The translations under genes and the position numbers were made by a program. The notes beneath the pieces were generated by a model. The model saw nothing but the letters and a program-made list of their open reading frames with translations, was not told the DNA's origin and ran no database searches. DNA of 15,383 bases, taken from CAG-791 sp963658695 (lineage in GTDB: Bacteria > Bacillota > Clostridia > Lachnospirales > Lachnospiraceae). Positions 1 to 7,040 of this stretch are shown piece by piece. The stretch covers positions 1 through 15,383 of the forward strand of contig CAVKRN010000058.1 of the NCBI GenBank assembly GCA_963658695.1. The letters are read 5' to 3'. The stretch's first letter is position 1. Each line of letters starts with the position of its first letter.

Positions 1-1235
1 GAGCTGGGGATGCCCAGGAATTCCGGCAGATTTACGGCCTGGAGACGGTGGTGATCCCCACCAGAAAGCGGGTGCAGAGGAAAGATTATCCGGACGTTCT
101 ATATCCTTGCAGGGACGCGCAGCTTGCGGCGGCCCACAGGGAAGTGCAAAAGCTTCACGAAAGCGGCCGGCCTGTACTGGTTATTGCGAGCTCCATTGAG
201 GTGTCGGACCTCTTTTCCGCGCTGCTCCTGGACAGCGGTATTGCCCATAACGTGTTAAACGCTTATAACATCGCCAAGGAAGCGGCCATCATTCAGGAGG
301 CAGGGCGCCTCGGGGCCGTAACCGTGGCAACTTCCGTTGCGGGGCGCGGAACGGACATCCGCTTGGGAGAGGGAGCGGCCCAAAAGGGCGGCCTTGCTGT
401 CATAGGCATCGGTCTTATGGTCAATAAGCGCCAAGAGCTCCAGGGGCGTGGACGGAGCGGACGTCAGGGAGACCCTGGCTTTTCGCGGTTCTATCTGTCG
501 CTGGAGGATGACGTGGTGAAGCTCTATGGCAGAAAGTGGTTGGCATCCTGCAGGAGAGGAAACAGGGCAATTCATAGCCGGCGGATTTTGCGGGCGGTGC
601 ACGAAGCGCAAAGGACTGCCTCGGACCTTGCAAGAGCCGGTCGCAAGGCCACCAAGGACTATGGCGAGAGCATGGAAAAGCAACGAAATCTCATCTATTT
701 CATGCGCAATCAGGTAATGGACCACGTGCCGATTGAGAAAAGTTACTACCTGGAAATGGAGAAAAAAGTCATTGCGGATTACCTTAACCGGCTTGGACAT
801 TTGCCTGATCCCGACGAGGCAGTTTACTTTATCATGGAGAATATTTCCTGCGCGTTTGAAGACTTCCCTGCGCGGCGGCAGTTGGAAACAAAAGACAAGG
901 CTATGGATTTTTTCTTGCAGCAGGCTGAGCGGGCCTTTGAGCACAAAATGACAGAGCTTCGCGGCAAACGAACGGCCGAAAACTATTGCCGGGCAATGAC
1001 CCTTCACGCCATCGATCAGGCTTGGGTGGAGCAGGTGGATTATATGCAGCAGTTGCAGCAGGTCATTTCCGGAAGGCAATACGCCCGCCACAATCTGAAA
1101 TTCGTCTTCCCGCAGGAAGCCTACCGCGGCTTCGAGAAAATGAAGATGGAGGTGTACCGCGGGATCCTTCGCAACATCCTTTTGGGAGAGCCCGTGCGCC
1201 GTAAGGATGGGAAGCTGACCGTGCTGTACCCATAG
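1..1235 (+). CDS. secA2: Accessory Sec translocase ATPase SecA2, C-terminal part (5' end outside window)
   Basis: This is the back half of a SecA-family motor ATPase, which drives preproteins through the SecYE channel at the membrane. The open frame runs in from the window edge (first full codon at position 3, about 410 residues visible); the GTG at 48 lies inside conserved sequence (IYGLETVVIP) and is not the start. Visible parts: the end of the first nucleotide-binding fold, then the second fold with HNVLNA, SVAGRGTDIRLGEG and GRGRSGRQGDPG (the arginine-finger helicase motif), FYLSLEDD, then the helical scaffold with AIDQAWVEQVDYMQQL and SGRQYARHN. It ends directly after the scaffold (GKLTVLYP) and has no zinc-binding C-terminal tail. 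The short end, the SGRQYA motif and loss of the usual HESRR before the arginine finger favour SecA2 over housekeeping SecA1. Its cargo and partner genes (SecY2, Asp proteins or an S-layer locus) would lie upstream and cannot be seen. Confidence 0.85.
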   Translation, partial: AGDAQEFRQIYGLETVVIPTRKRVQRKDYPDVLYPCRDAQLAAAHREVQKLHESGRPVLVIASSIEVSDLFSALLLDSGIAHNVLNAYNIAKEAAIIQEAGRLGAVTVATSVAGRGTDIRLGEGAAQKGGLAVIGIGLMVNKRQELQGRGRSGRQGDPGFSRFYLSLEDDVVKLYGRKWLASCRRGNRAIHSRRILRAVHEAQRTASDLARAGRKATKDYGESMEKQRNLIYFMRNQVMDHVPIEKSYYLEMEKKVIADYLNRLGHLPDPDEAVYFIMENISCAFEDFPARRQLETKDKAMDFFLQQAERAFEHKMTELRGKRTAENYCRAMTLHAIDQAWVEQVDYMQQLQQVISGRQYARHNLKFVFPQEAYRGFEKMKMEVYRGILRNILLGEPVRRKDGKLTVLYP

Positions 1236-1311
1236 CGCATCCTGAGCGGGCAAATCCGTCAGGTCTCCTCGCTGGCTGGCATCTTTACCATAAGGCATCC
1301 GCACCGTATCC

Positions 1312-1326
1312 AGCCGCTTCGCGGCT
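1312..1326 (+). terminator. Small GC hairpin after secA2, weak terminator candidate
   Basis: AGCCGC (1312-1317), loop TTC, GCGGCT (1321-1326) is a perfect 6-bp stem. It is followed only by the pyrimidine-rich CTTCCTT, not a clean T run. It lies 77 bases after the secA2 stop and just before the promoter of the next gene, where a terminator is expected. GCAT and CCGC upstream (near 1295-1302) could also pair with GCGG and ATGC downstream (near 1335-1343), giving a larger structure. Termination activity is uncertain. Confidence 0.35.
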
Positions 1327-1331
1327 CTTCC

Positions 1332-1360
1332 TTGCGGGTATGCGACAGGTCCTGTATAAT
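1332..1360 (+). promoter_or_regulatory. Sigma-A type promoter for the Asp23-fakA unit
   Basis: A perfect -10 box TATAAT (1355-1360) sits 17 bases downstream of TTGCGG (1332-1337; the TTG half matches the -35 consensus). Transcription would start near 1367 and give a leader of about 68 bases before the ATG at 1435. This placement is also evidence against an upstream GTG (1372) as the start of the Asp23-family gene, which would leave almost no leader. Confidence 0.65.
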
Positions 1361-1434
1361 AAACTGCGATTGTGACCGCAAAGCCGCTGTCAAACCCGGC
1401 GCTTTGCAATACGGACAGGAAAGGAGCCTGGAAT

Positions 1435-1797
1435 ATGAAGTCTTCTTCGTTGAATACTCATATGGGAAATATCTCCATCGATAATGAGGTAATTGCACAA
1501 TACGCAGGCAGCGTTGCCGTGGAGTGCTTCGGCATCGTAGGAATGGCCGGCGTCAATGTGCGCGACGGCGTTTTCAGCCTGCTTAAAAAGGAATCCATGA
1601 CAAGAGGCATCAGTGTCTCACTGACATCAGAAGGAAAGCTGGTCATTGACTTCCACGTGATTGTTTCGTATGGCGTGAACATTCCGACGGTGGCCGACAA
1701 TCTCATCGAGAGCGTCCGGTACAGAGTCGAGGAATTCACCGGACTTGAGATTGAGAAGATAAACGTCTTCGTTGAAGGCGTGAAAGTCATTGACTGA
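1435..1797 (+). CDS. Asp23/Gls24 family protein (YloU-like)
   Basis: A 120-residue cytosolic protein of the Asp23/Gls24 (DUF322) family, linked to cell-envelope stress and homeostasis in Firmicutes; the exact role of YloU members is unknown. The family signature covers nearly the whole chain: GNISIDNEVIAQYAG at the N-terminus, the ECFGIVGMAG motif, a central FHVIVSYGVNIPTVADN strand-helix segment, and VNVFVEGVKV-like sequence (INVFVEGVKVID) at the end. The start was set at ATG 1435 because AAAGGAG (1420-1426) lies 8 bases upstream and the family normally begins just before this point; the in-frame GTG at 1372 would add 21 unrelated residues. The downstream fakA start lies 17 bases past the stop (or overlaps it by one base if the alternative ATG is used), so the two are almost certainly co-transcribed. 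This yloU-yloV pairing is conserved in Firmicutes. Unrelated to the Asp1-3 proteins of the accessory Sec system. Confidence 0.92.
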   Translation: MKSSSLNTHMGNISIDNEVIAQYAGSVAVECFGIVGMAGVNVRDGVFSLLKKESMTRGISVSLTSEGKLVIDFHVIVSYGVNIPTVADNLIESVRYRVEEFTGLEIEKINVFVEGVKVID

Positions 1798-1814
1798 TGG
1801 GAGGATCGCAGAAC

Positions 1815-3530
1815 GTGAGTACTACTGCCATAGATGTACAGCTCCTTAGGAAGATGTTCCTTTGCGGAGCACAGAATCTGGAGTCGAACAAAGCCTGGAT
1901 TAACGAGCTGAATGTGTTCCCGGTACCGGACGGAGATACCGGAACCAACATGAGCATGACCGTGATCTCTGCGGCAAGAGAGGTTCTGGAGGTTGAGGAT
2001 CCGGATGACATGAAGAAGGTCTGCAAGGCCATTTCTTCGGGATCCCTTCGCGGAGCCCGCGGTAATTCCGGCGTAATTTTGTCCCAGCTTCTGCGGGGCT
2101 ATTGCAAAATCGTGCGCGACAGCCAGGCCGTCACGGTTCCGCTGTGCGCGGATGCCTTTGATAAGGCTGTTGAGACGGCATACAAGGCAGTCATGAAGCC
2201 CAAGGAAGGAACGATTCTTACCGTAGCAAAGGGAGCTGCAGAAAAGGCAAGAGAGCTTGCAGATGCCGGCATGGAGGACTTTGATGAATTCCTGCCGCAG
2301 GTGATTGCATACGCAGATGAGGTCCTTTCCAAAACACCGGACATGCTGCCGGTACTCAAACAGGCCGGGGTTGTGGATTCCGGCGGACAGGGACTGGTGC
2401 AGCTCTTAAAGGGAGCACTGGAAGGCTATCAGGGCAAGGACTATGACGAAGAGGCCCTTCTTCACCCCGGCAAGAGCGGAGACGGTGAGGAAGAGGAGAA
2501 GGCAGCCACTGCCGGAGAAGAGCTTCGTTACGGCTATGTCGTTACGTTCCGAGAGGTCTTCACCAAGCCCTACAACGACAAGATTGACCGCGATGTTGCC
2601 AACTACATGAACACCATCGCAGAGCTGATTGTCACGCATCGCGACGAGAAGTCGATGGCGGTGCAGCTTCACACCAATGATCCGGGACTCGTACTGCAGA
2701 AGGCACTTTTGTACGGCGAGCTGGAGAAGATCTCCATCGCAAATCTTCGCGCCGGAGAGAGCTTTGAGCCGCTCAAGGCGGAGAATGCTGCTCCGGAGCA
2801 GCCGGCAGCGAACACTCCTTCACAGGAGCCGGTGCAGGAGAGCACAGAACCGGAGACAGAGCAGCCGCACAAGGAGATCGGAATGATTGCCGTTTGCGCA
2901 GGCGATGGCCTTGCGGAGATCTTCCGCGGCCTTGGCATTGATTATGTTATTTCCGGCGGTCAGACCATGAATCCGAGCACCGAGGATATTCTCAACGCTG
3001 TGGAGAAGGTGAACGCGGATACCGTATTCATTCTGCCGAACAACAAAAATATCATTCTGGCGGCCAAGCAGGCGGCAGAGATATCGGAGGACAAGAAGCT
3101 GGTTGTCATTCCGACCAAGACCGTGCCGCAGGGCATCACGGCAGCCATCAATTTCATTCCGGATCAGGATGCAGAGCTCAATGAGCAGACGATGACTGAG
3201 GAAATTGCGAAGGTGAGAAGCGCCGAGGTCACATATGCGGTTCGCGATACGGTCATTGACGGCGTGGAAATCCATGAGGGAAACATCATGACCATTGGTG
3301 ACAGCGGAATTTTAGGCGTCGGCGATGACCGAAACGCTGTGTCGCTGGAAGCGCTGGAGAAGATGGTGGATGATACCACGGAGCTGATCAGCATTTACTA
3401 CGGCTCCGAGGCAACCGAGGATGAGGCTCAGGCGCTTCGCGCAGCCGCTGCGGAGAAGTTCCCCGGTCTGGATGTAGAGCTGCAGGCAGGCGGACAGCCG
3501 GTGTACTATTACATCATTTCGGCCGAGTAG
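1815..3530 (+). CDS. fakA: Fatty acid kinase catalytic subunit FakA (DhaL/YloV family)
   Basis: FakA phosphorylates fatty acids carried by a DegV/FakB protein, giving acyl-phosphate for phospholipid synthesis. The N-terminal DhaL domain (about residues 8-205) carries the nucleotide/Mg site PVPDGDTGTNM and GARGNSGVI. A middle domain follows (RYGYVVTF to NDPGLVLQKALLYGELEKI), then a Pro/Glu/Thr-rich linker of about 30 residues, then a C-terminal domain with the family hallmarks VISGGQTMNPSTEDI and FILPNNKNII. I chose GTG 1815 because GGGAGG (1799-1804) is 10 bases upstream; ATG 1797, overlapping the previous stop, is possible and adds 6 residues. Length is 571 residues against about 550 for typical members, mostly due to the linker. 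From memory of the Staphylococcus aureus enzyme, the middle-domain metal site uses one Cys and two His; here the aligned positions are Val242, Gln284 and His286, so only one is kept. A terminator follows at 3579. Confidence 0.88.
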   Translation: MSTTAIDVQLLRKMFLCGAQNLESNKAWINELNVFPVPDGDTGTNMSMTVISAAREVLEVEDPDDMKKVCKAISSGSLRGARGNSGVILSQLLRGYCKIVRDSQAVTVPLCADAFDKAVETAYKAVMKPKEGTILTVAKGAAEKARELADAGMEDFDEFLPQVIAYADEVLSKTPDMLPVLKQAGVVDSGGQGLVQLLKGALEGYQGKDYDEEALLHPGKSGDGEEEEKAATAGEELRYGYVVTFREVFTKPYNDKIDRDVANYMNTIAELIVTHRDEKSMAVQLHTNDPGLVLQKALLYGELEKISIANLRAGESFEPLKAENAAPEQPAANTPSQEPVQESTEPETEQPHKEIGMIAVCAGDGLAEIFRGLGIDYVISGGQTMNPSTEDILNAVEKVNADTVFILPNNKNIILAAKQAAEISEDKKLVVIPTKTVPQGITAAINFIPDQDAELNEQTMTEEIAKVRSAEVTYAVRDTVIDGVEIHEGNIMTIGDSGILGVGDDRNAVSLEALEKMVDDTTELISIYYGSEATEDEAQALRAAAAEKFPGLDVELQAGGQPVYYYIISAE

Positions 3531-3578
3531 GAACGCGGCGCCGGTATGAAGCGGGAGTCGCAATAGAGATGTAATGTG

Positions 3579-3606
3579 GGAGACGGAGAGCATCCGTCTC
3601 CTTTTT
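3579..3606 (+). terminator. Intrinsic terminator after fakA
   Basis: A perfect 9-bp stem GGAGACGGA (3579-3587) / TCCGTCTCC (3593-3601) with loop GAGCA is followed at once by TTTTT (3602-3606). This is a textbook Rho-independent terminator, 48 bases after the fakA stop. It implies that recG needs its own promoter or read-through; I found no convincing promoter in 3607-3679. Confidence 0.88.
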
Positions 3607-3609
3607 GGT

Positions 3610-3639
3610 CACCGCTGATGGAACGCACGGATTTGCAAA
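3610..3639 (+). repeat. Partial copy of the hairpin-associated repeat, in the recG leader
   Basis: This 30-base stretch aligns without gaps to the second module of the 88-bp repeats at 14104-14191 and 15289-15376. It is 25/30 identical to the 15289 copy, with a 15-base identical core GCACGGATTTGCAAA. As in those copies it begins a few bases after a hairpin (here the fakA terminator). The core CGGATTTGC begins 52 bases before the recG ATG, against 51 bases before the ATG of the gene at 14208. Confidence 0.6.
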
Positions 3640-3679
3640 TGGGACGCTGAACAGAAACGCAAAAGGAAGATCAGTAGAG

Positions 3680-5722
3680 ATGATCACAAGAGACAGCATG
3701 CTCACGGACCTTTCGGGGGTGGGAGAGAAAACAGCAAAGCTCTATGAGGGCAAGGGAATCCGGACAGTCGGAGATCTCCTTGATTTTTACCCGCGGGATT
3801 ATGACTTTTTCGCACCGCCGGTTTGCGTGAGCAGCCTCCGGTCGGGTGAACTGTCGGCTGTGACGCTCACCATTCTGGGCACCGGACGCACCGCCTATGC
3901 CGGGCGCTACAAGGTGACCAGTTTCCAGGCAGCCGATGCGACCGGTGAGATTCGCATCAGCTTTTTCAATATGCCATTTCTGGTGGGGAAGCTCCAGGCC
4001 GGCAGCGCTCACGTGTTCCGCGGGCTTGTTAAGCGCCATCAGAACGGAAAGCTCTCCCTCGAGCACCCCACTATCTACACCTGGGAGGAATATGCCGCGC
4101 TGGAGAACACCTATCTCCCCCGGTATAGCCTCACAAAGGGGCTCTCCAACAATAGCGTCATGCGGTTGATGAAAAAGGCACTGAAAAGCTGCGATTTGAC
4201 GGGGGGAGAGGCGCTGCCCTGTGACCTTCCGGAGGAGGATTTGAAACGCCTTGGCCTTATGCGGGACGCGGACGCAGTGCATGCCATCCATTTTCCTGCC
4301 GGTAAAGAGGAACTGACATCGGCCAGAAACCGGAAGGTGTTCGATGAATTTTTGTCATTCCTTCTGACTATTCGGCGGCAGAAGAAAAAGGAACAGGCGC
4401 TGCTAAATGCCAATCCCCTTGCACCGTCCGATGAGACAAAGCGCCTGATTGCGGCGCTCCCTTACGAGCTCACAGATTCCCAGAAAAGAGCCTGGAAGGA
4501 GATAGAGGCCGACATTACCGGACCCTATGTGATGAACCGGCTGTTACAGGGCGATGTGGGAAGCGGCAAGACCATCCTTGCCTTTTTAGGACTCCTCTTG
4601 TGCGCAGCCAATGGCAGGCAGGGCGCGCTCATGGCACCGACCGAAGTGCTGGCACAGCAGCATGCAAAGGACCTTCAGGAGATGGCTGATCAGTACAACC
4701 TTCCGATCCGTCCGGTCCTTCTGACCGGCGCCGTCACGGGATCCAAACGGAAGGCAGCACTTGCCGCCATTCAAAACGGGGATGCCAATGCCATCATCGG
4801 CACCCATGCGCTGATCCAGGATACCGTGCAGTACCGGGATCTGGCACTTGTTATTACCGACGAGCAGCACCGGTTCGGCGTGCGGCAGCGAGAGGCTCTG
4901 GCGGGAAAGGGAGAAACCACGCCGGTTCTGGTAATGAGCGCAACGCCGATTCCTCGAACGTTGTCCATCATTTTGTACGGCGATCTGCAGGTGAGCCGGC
5001 TGACAGAGCTCCCCAAAAATCGCCTTCCCATTAAAAATCTGGCAGCCCCCGCCAGTCAGCGCGGGAAGCTCTATCGATTCATCCTAAAGGAGATCGGGGA
5101 AGGACGACAGGCCTATGTCATCTGTCCTGCAGTGGAGGAAAGCGGACTGGAGCAGATGGAGAATGTGACGGACTACACCGAAAATTTGCGCAAAAGCCTG
5201 CCGCCGGACATCCGGATTGCATCCTTAAGCGGCCGCATGAAGCCCGCGGAAAAGAACCGGATCATGACGCAGTTTGCGGCCCACGAGATCGATATTCTGG
5301 TGTCCACCACCGTCATTGAGGTAGGAATCAATGTTCCGAATGCAACCTGCATCCTGATTGAAAATGCGGAACGCTTCGGCCTTTCGCAGCTCCATCAGCT
5401 CCGCGGACGCGTCGGACGCGGGGGCTGGCAGTCCTACTGCATGTTCCTGTATTCCGAAAGCCAGAAGGAAAAGCCAAAGCGCCTTGCCATTCTGGAAAAG
5501 ACCAATGACGGCTTTGAAATCGCAGAGCAGGATCTAAAGCTGCGCGGCCCCGGTGACCTTTTCGGCATTCGGCAAAGCGGGGAGATGGGATTTCATCTGG
5601 CAGATATCTATGAGGATGCAGACATACTGACCAAGGCTGCAAGCTACGCCGACGAAGTGCTTGACAAGAACCCGCAGTTCACCTTCGCGGGAGAAAAAAG
5701 CGTGGACTTCCGCAGCATCTGA
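3680..5722 (+). CDS. recG: ATP-dependent DNA helicase RecG
   Basis: RecG is a superfamily 2 DNA translocase that reverses stalled replication forks and branch-migrates Holliday junctions and R-loops in the cytosol. The N-terminal wedge region opens with LSGVGEKTAKLYEGKGI and DLLDFYPRDY, followed by an OB-like fold. The helicase core shows Walker A GDVGSGKT (about 291-298), the DEQHRFG box (Asp394), MSATPIPRTL, STTVIEVGINVPN, and QLHQLRGRVGRG. LKLRGPGDLFGIRQSG is the RecG-specific C-terminal signature. Start ATG 3680 was chosen because AAAGGAAG (3662-3669) lies 10 bases upstream and RecG proteins begin at this point; a longer frame opens at TTG 3605, but its extra 25 residues are encoded by terminator and repeat sequence. 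Length, 680 residues, is normal and no motif is broken. It follows fakA as in many Firmicutes, but a terminator separates the two. Confidence 0.96.
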   Translation: MITRDSMLTDLSGVGEKTAKLYEGKGIRTVGDLLDFYPRDYDFFAPPVCVSSLRSGELSAVTLTILGTGRTAYAGRYKVTSFQAADATGEIRISFFNMPFLVGKLQAGSAHVFRGLVKRHQNGKLSLEHPTIYTWEEYAALENTYLPRYSLTKGLSNNSVMRLMKKALKSCDLTGGEALPCDLPEEDLKRLGLMRDADAVHAIHFPAGKEELTSARNRKVFDEFLSFLLTIRRQKKKEQALLNANPLAPSDETKRLIAALPYELTDSQKRAWKEIEADITGPYVMNRLLQGDVGSGKTILAFLGLLLCAANGRQGALMAPTEVLAQQHAKDLQEMADQYNLPIRPVLLTGAVTGSKRKAALAAIQNGDANAIIGTHALIQDTVQYRDLALVITDEQHRFGVRQREALAGKGETTPVLVMSATPIPRTLSIILYGDLQVSRLTELPKNRLPIKNLAAPASQRGKLYRFILKEIGEGRQAYVICPAVEESGLEQMENVTDYTENLRKSLPPDIRIASLSGRMKPAEKNRIMTQFAAHEIDILVSTTVIEVGINVPNATCILIENAERFGLSQLHQLRGRVGRGGWQSYCMFLYSESQKEKPKRLAILEKTNDGFEIAEQDLKLRGPGDLFGIRQSGEMGFHLADIYEDADILTKAASYADEVLDKNPQFTFAGEKSVDFRSI

Positions 5723-5771
5723 CGGGAGTCGGGAAAGTCAGGAGGCAGCGGATTGTGTATGGAGTGGTGCG

Positions 5772-5950
5772 ATTTTGTGACGAGCAGCTGGATTCTCATG
5801 AATGGAACAGATTCACCGGCCCGACCGAGCGCAACTGTTTGAGTCCAAGACGTGGGCCTTCCAAAGGAAGACCCACGGACGGACGAGTTTTGCGCGAATC
5901 GGGTGTTTGGTGAATCTGTGACGTTCATAGAGAATCCCTGCGAGGAAAAC
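5772..5950. repeat. Long imperfect inverted repeat (foldback), possible structured RNA or MITE-like relic
   Basis: The two halves of this 179-base stretch are reverse complements with small bulges. Paired blocks from the tip outwards: CGTGGGCCTTCC (5851-5862) with GGAAGACCCACG (5866-5877), one mismatch, loop AAA; GTCC/GGAC; GCGC (5829-5832) with 5892-5895; CCCGA near 5820-5824 with 5899-5903; the perfect 11-bp ACAGATTCACC (5807-5817) with GGTGAATCTGT (5909-5919); and GGATTCTC-ATGAA (5790-5802) with 5924-5937, one bulged base. Pairing weakens towards 5782 and 5944. No protein frame covers it convincingly and I see no clear promoter just upstream. The size resembles 6S RNA, but no large central bubble is evident. 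The stretch 5723-5771 before it shows nothing definite. Confidence 0.7.
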
Positions 5951-6000
5951 ATGAGCACCATCCCATACACAACCACTGCCTCCGCGTTGTACGCTCCGAC

Positions 6001-6029
6001 TTGCAAGGAACGCGAAATCCACGTAAAAT
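6001..6029 (+). promoter_or_regulatory. Sigma-A type promoter for degV
   Basis: TTGCAA (6001-6006) and TAAAAT (6024-6029) are separated by exactly 17 bases, matching the sigma-A consensus at 4/6 and 5/6. Transcription would begin near 6036, giving a leader of about 80 bases before degV that includes the hairpin at 6052-6092. It probably drives the co-directional genes from degV to the terminator at 13415. Confidence 0.55.
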
Positions 6030-6051
6030 TAATCTGTATGTCTGAAGCTTG

Positions 6052-6092
6052 GCGCCTGCAGGCATTCGGTTTATATGCAGCGCAGCAGGCGC
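6052..6092 (+). promoter_or_regulatory. Hairpin in the degV leader
   Basis: GCGCCTGC (6052-6059) pairs perfectly with GCAGGCGC (6085-6092), and inside it GCAT and ATGC can add a second short stem. The structure ends 15 bases before the GGAGGG ribosome binding site (6108-6113) and has no T run, so it does not look like a terminator. It could stabilise the message or affect translation; no known riboswitch fold is recognised. Confidence 0.4.
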
Positions 6093-6117
6093 ATAACAGA
6101 ACCATATGGAGGGCACA

Positions 6118-6990
6118 ATGGCAAAAGTAGCAATTGTAACAGACAGCGGAAGCGGCATTACCCTGGCACAGGCCAAAGAGATGGGAGTAGGGCTGGTGTC
6201 CATCCCGTTCATGTTCGGTGATAATGAGAAAACCTATTTTGAAGATATTAACTTAACGAGAGAAGAGTTCTTTGAACGGCTCAAGTCCGGTGAGACGGTA
6301 CACACCTCACAGCCATCTCCCGTTGACGTTCTGAAGGTATGGGATCAGGTGTTGGAGGAAAACGACTCTCTGGTGTACATCCCCATGTCCTCCGGACTTT
6401 CCGGATCCTGCCAGTCGGCCATGATGCTGTCCGGCGATTACGACGGCAAGGTCGAAGTGGTGAACAACCAGCGCATCTCGGTTACCCAGAAGCGCTCTGT
6501 CCAGGATGCCATGGAAATGGCAGCCAAGGGCTGGACGGCCAAAGAGATCAAGGACAAGCTGGAAGAGGTTCGCTATGAGCAGAGCATCTACATCATGGTC
6601 GATACATTGACCTACTTAAAGCGGGGCGGACGCATCACACCGGCGGCAGCAGCCATCGGCACACTCCTGCGCATCAAGCCGGTGCTGAAGATTTTCGGTG
6701 AGAGACTGGATGCCTTTGCAAAGGCCAGAACCGAGCAGCAGGCCCGCACCATGATGATCAATGCCATGAAAAACGACTGCGAGAAGCTCTATGGCGGCAT
6801 GGACAACGTGTGGCTGTATGCCGTGGAGTCCAAATCGCCGGATTTTGCGGCCTGGAGTCAGCAGATCCGCGACGCCTTCCCGGGACATCTGGTAGAGGAG
6901 GATAAGCTTCCTTCCGTCATCAATTGCCACATCGGTGAGGGCGCACTGGCGATCGCCTGCTCCCGCAAGCTGGACATTACGGAGAAGTAA
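6118..6990 (+). CDS. DegV family protein, probable fatty-acid-binding subunit FakB
   Basis: DegV/FakB proteins bind a single fatty acid and present its carboxylate to FakA for phosphorylation; the acyl-phosphate is then passed to phospholipid synthesis. The 290-residue chain shows the family marks: KVAIVTDSGSG at the N-terminus, HTSQPSP (62-68) beside the carboxylate site, SSGLSGSCQSA (91-101), YLKRGGRI (166-173), LLRIKPVL (183-190) and NCHIGEGALA (269-278), including the conserved His271. ATG 6118 is preferred over ATG 6106 because GGAGGG (6108-6113) sits 4-5 bases upstream and the family starts here. A promoter and leader hairpin precede it, and the topoisomerase B subunit follows after 50 bases. 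fakA is present 2.6 kb upstream, so this is a natural partner, though Clostridia usually carry several DegV paralogues with different acyl preferences. Confidence 0.9.
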   Translation: MAKVAIVTDSGSGITLAQAKEMGVGLVSIPFMFGDNEKTYFEDINLTREEFFERLKSGETVHTSQPSPVDVLKVWDQVLEENDSLVYIPMSSGLSGSCQSAMMLSGDYDGKVEVVNNQRISVTQKRSVQDAMEMAAKGWTAKEIKDKLEEVRYEQSIYIMVDTLTYLKRGGRITPAAAAIGTLLRIKPVLKIFGERLDAFAKARTEQQARTMMINAMKNDCEKLYGGMDNVWLYAVESKSPDFAAWSQQIRDAFPGHLVEEDKLPSVINCHIGEGALAIACSRKLDITEK

Positions 6991-7040
6991 GGCCGGCGTA
7001 TCCGTGAGGAACCGATTCACTATTTACTACGAGGAATTAC

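Noticed and set aside
255..1409. Open frame of 384 codons on the minus strand opposite secA2
   Set aside because: It shows no recognisable domain, and the opposite strand carries unmistakable SecA motifs; it is a by-product of codon bias.
3605..3679. TTG-initiated extension of recG by 25 residues
   Set aside because: It would start in the fakA terminator T run and cross repeat sequence; ATG 3680 has a proper ribosome site and matches RecG starts.
5772..5950. Calling the foldback a 6S RNA gene
   Set aside because: Length and rod shape fit, but no large central bubble or promoter can be seen; left as an undefined inverted repeat.
5951..6130. Possible 59-residue small protein on the + strand before degV, with GAGG upstream of its ATG
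   Set aside because: It spans the degV promoter and leader hairpin, overlaps the degV start in another frame, and has no recognisable features. Not excluded, but weakly supported.
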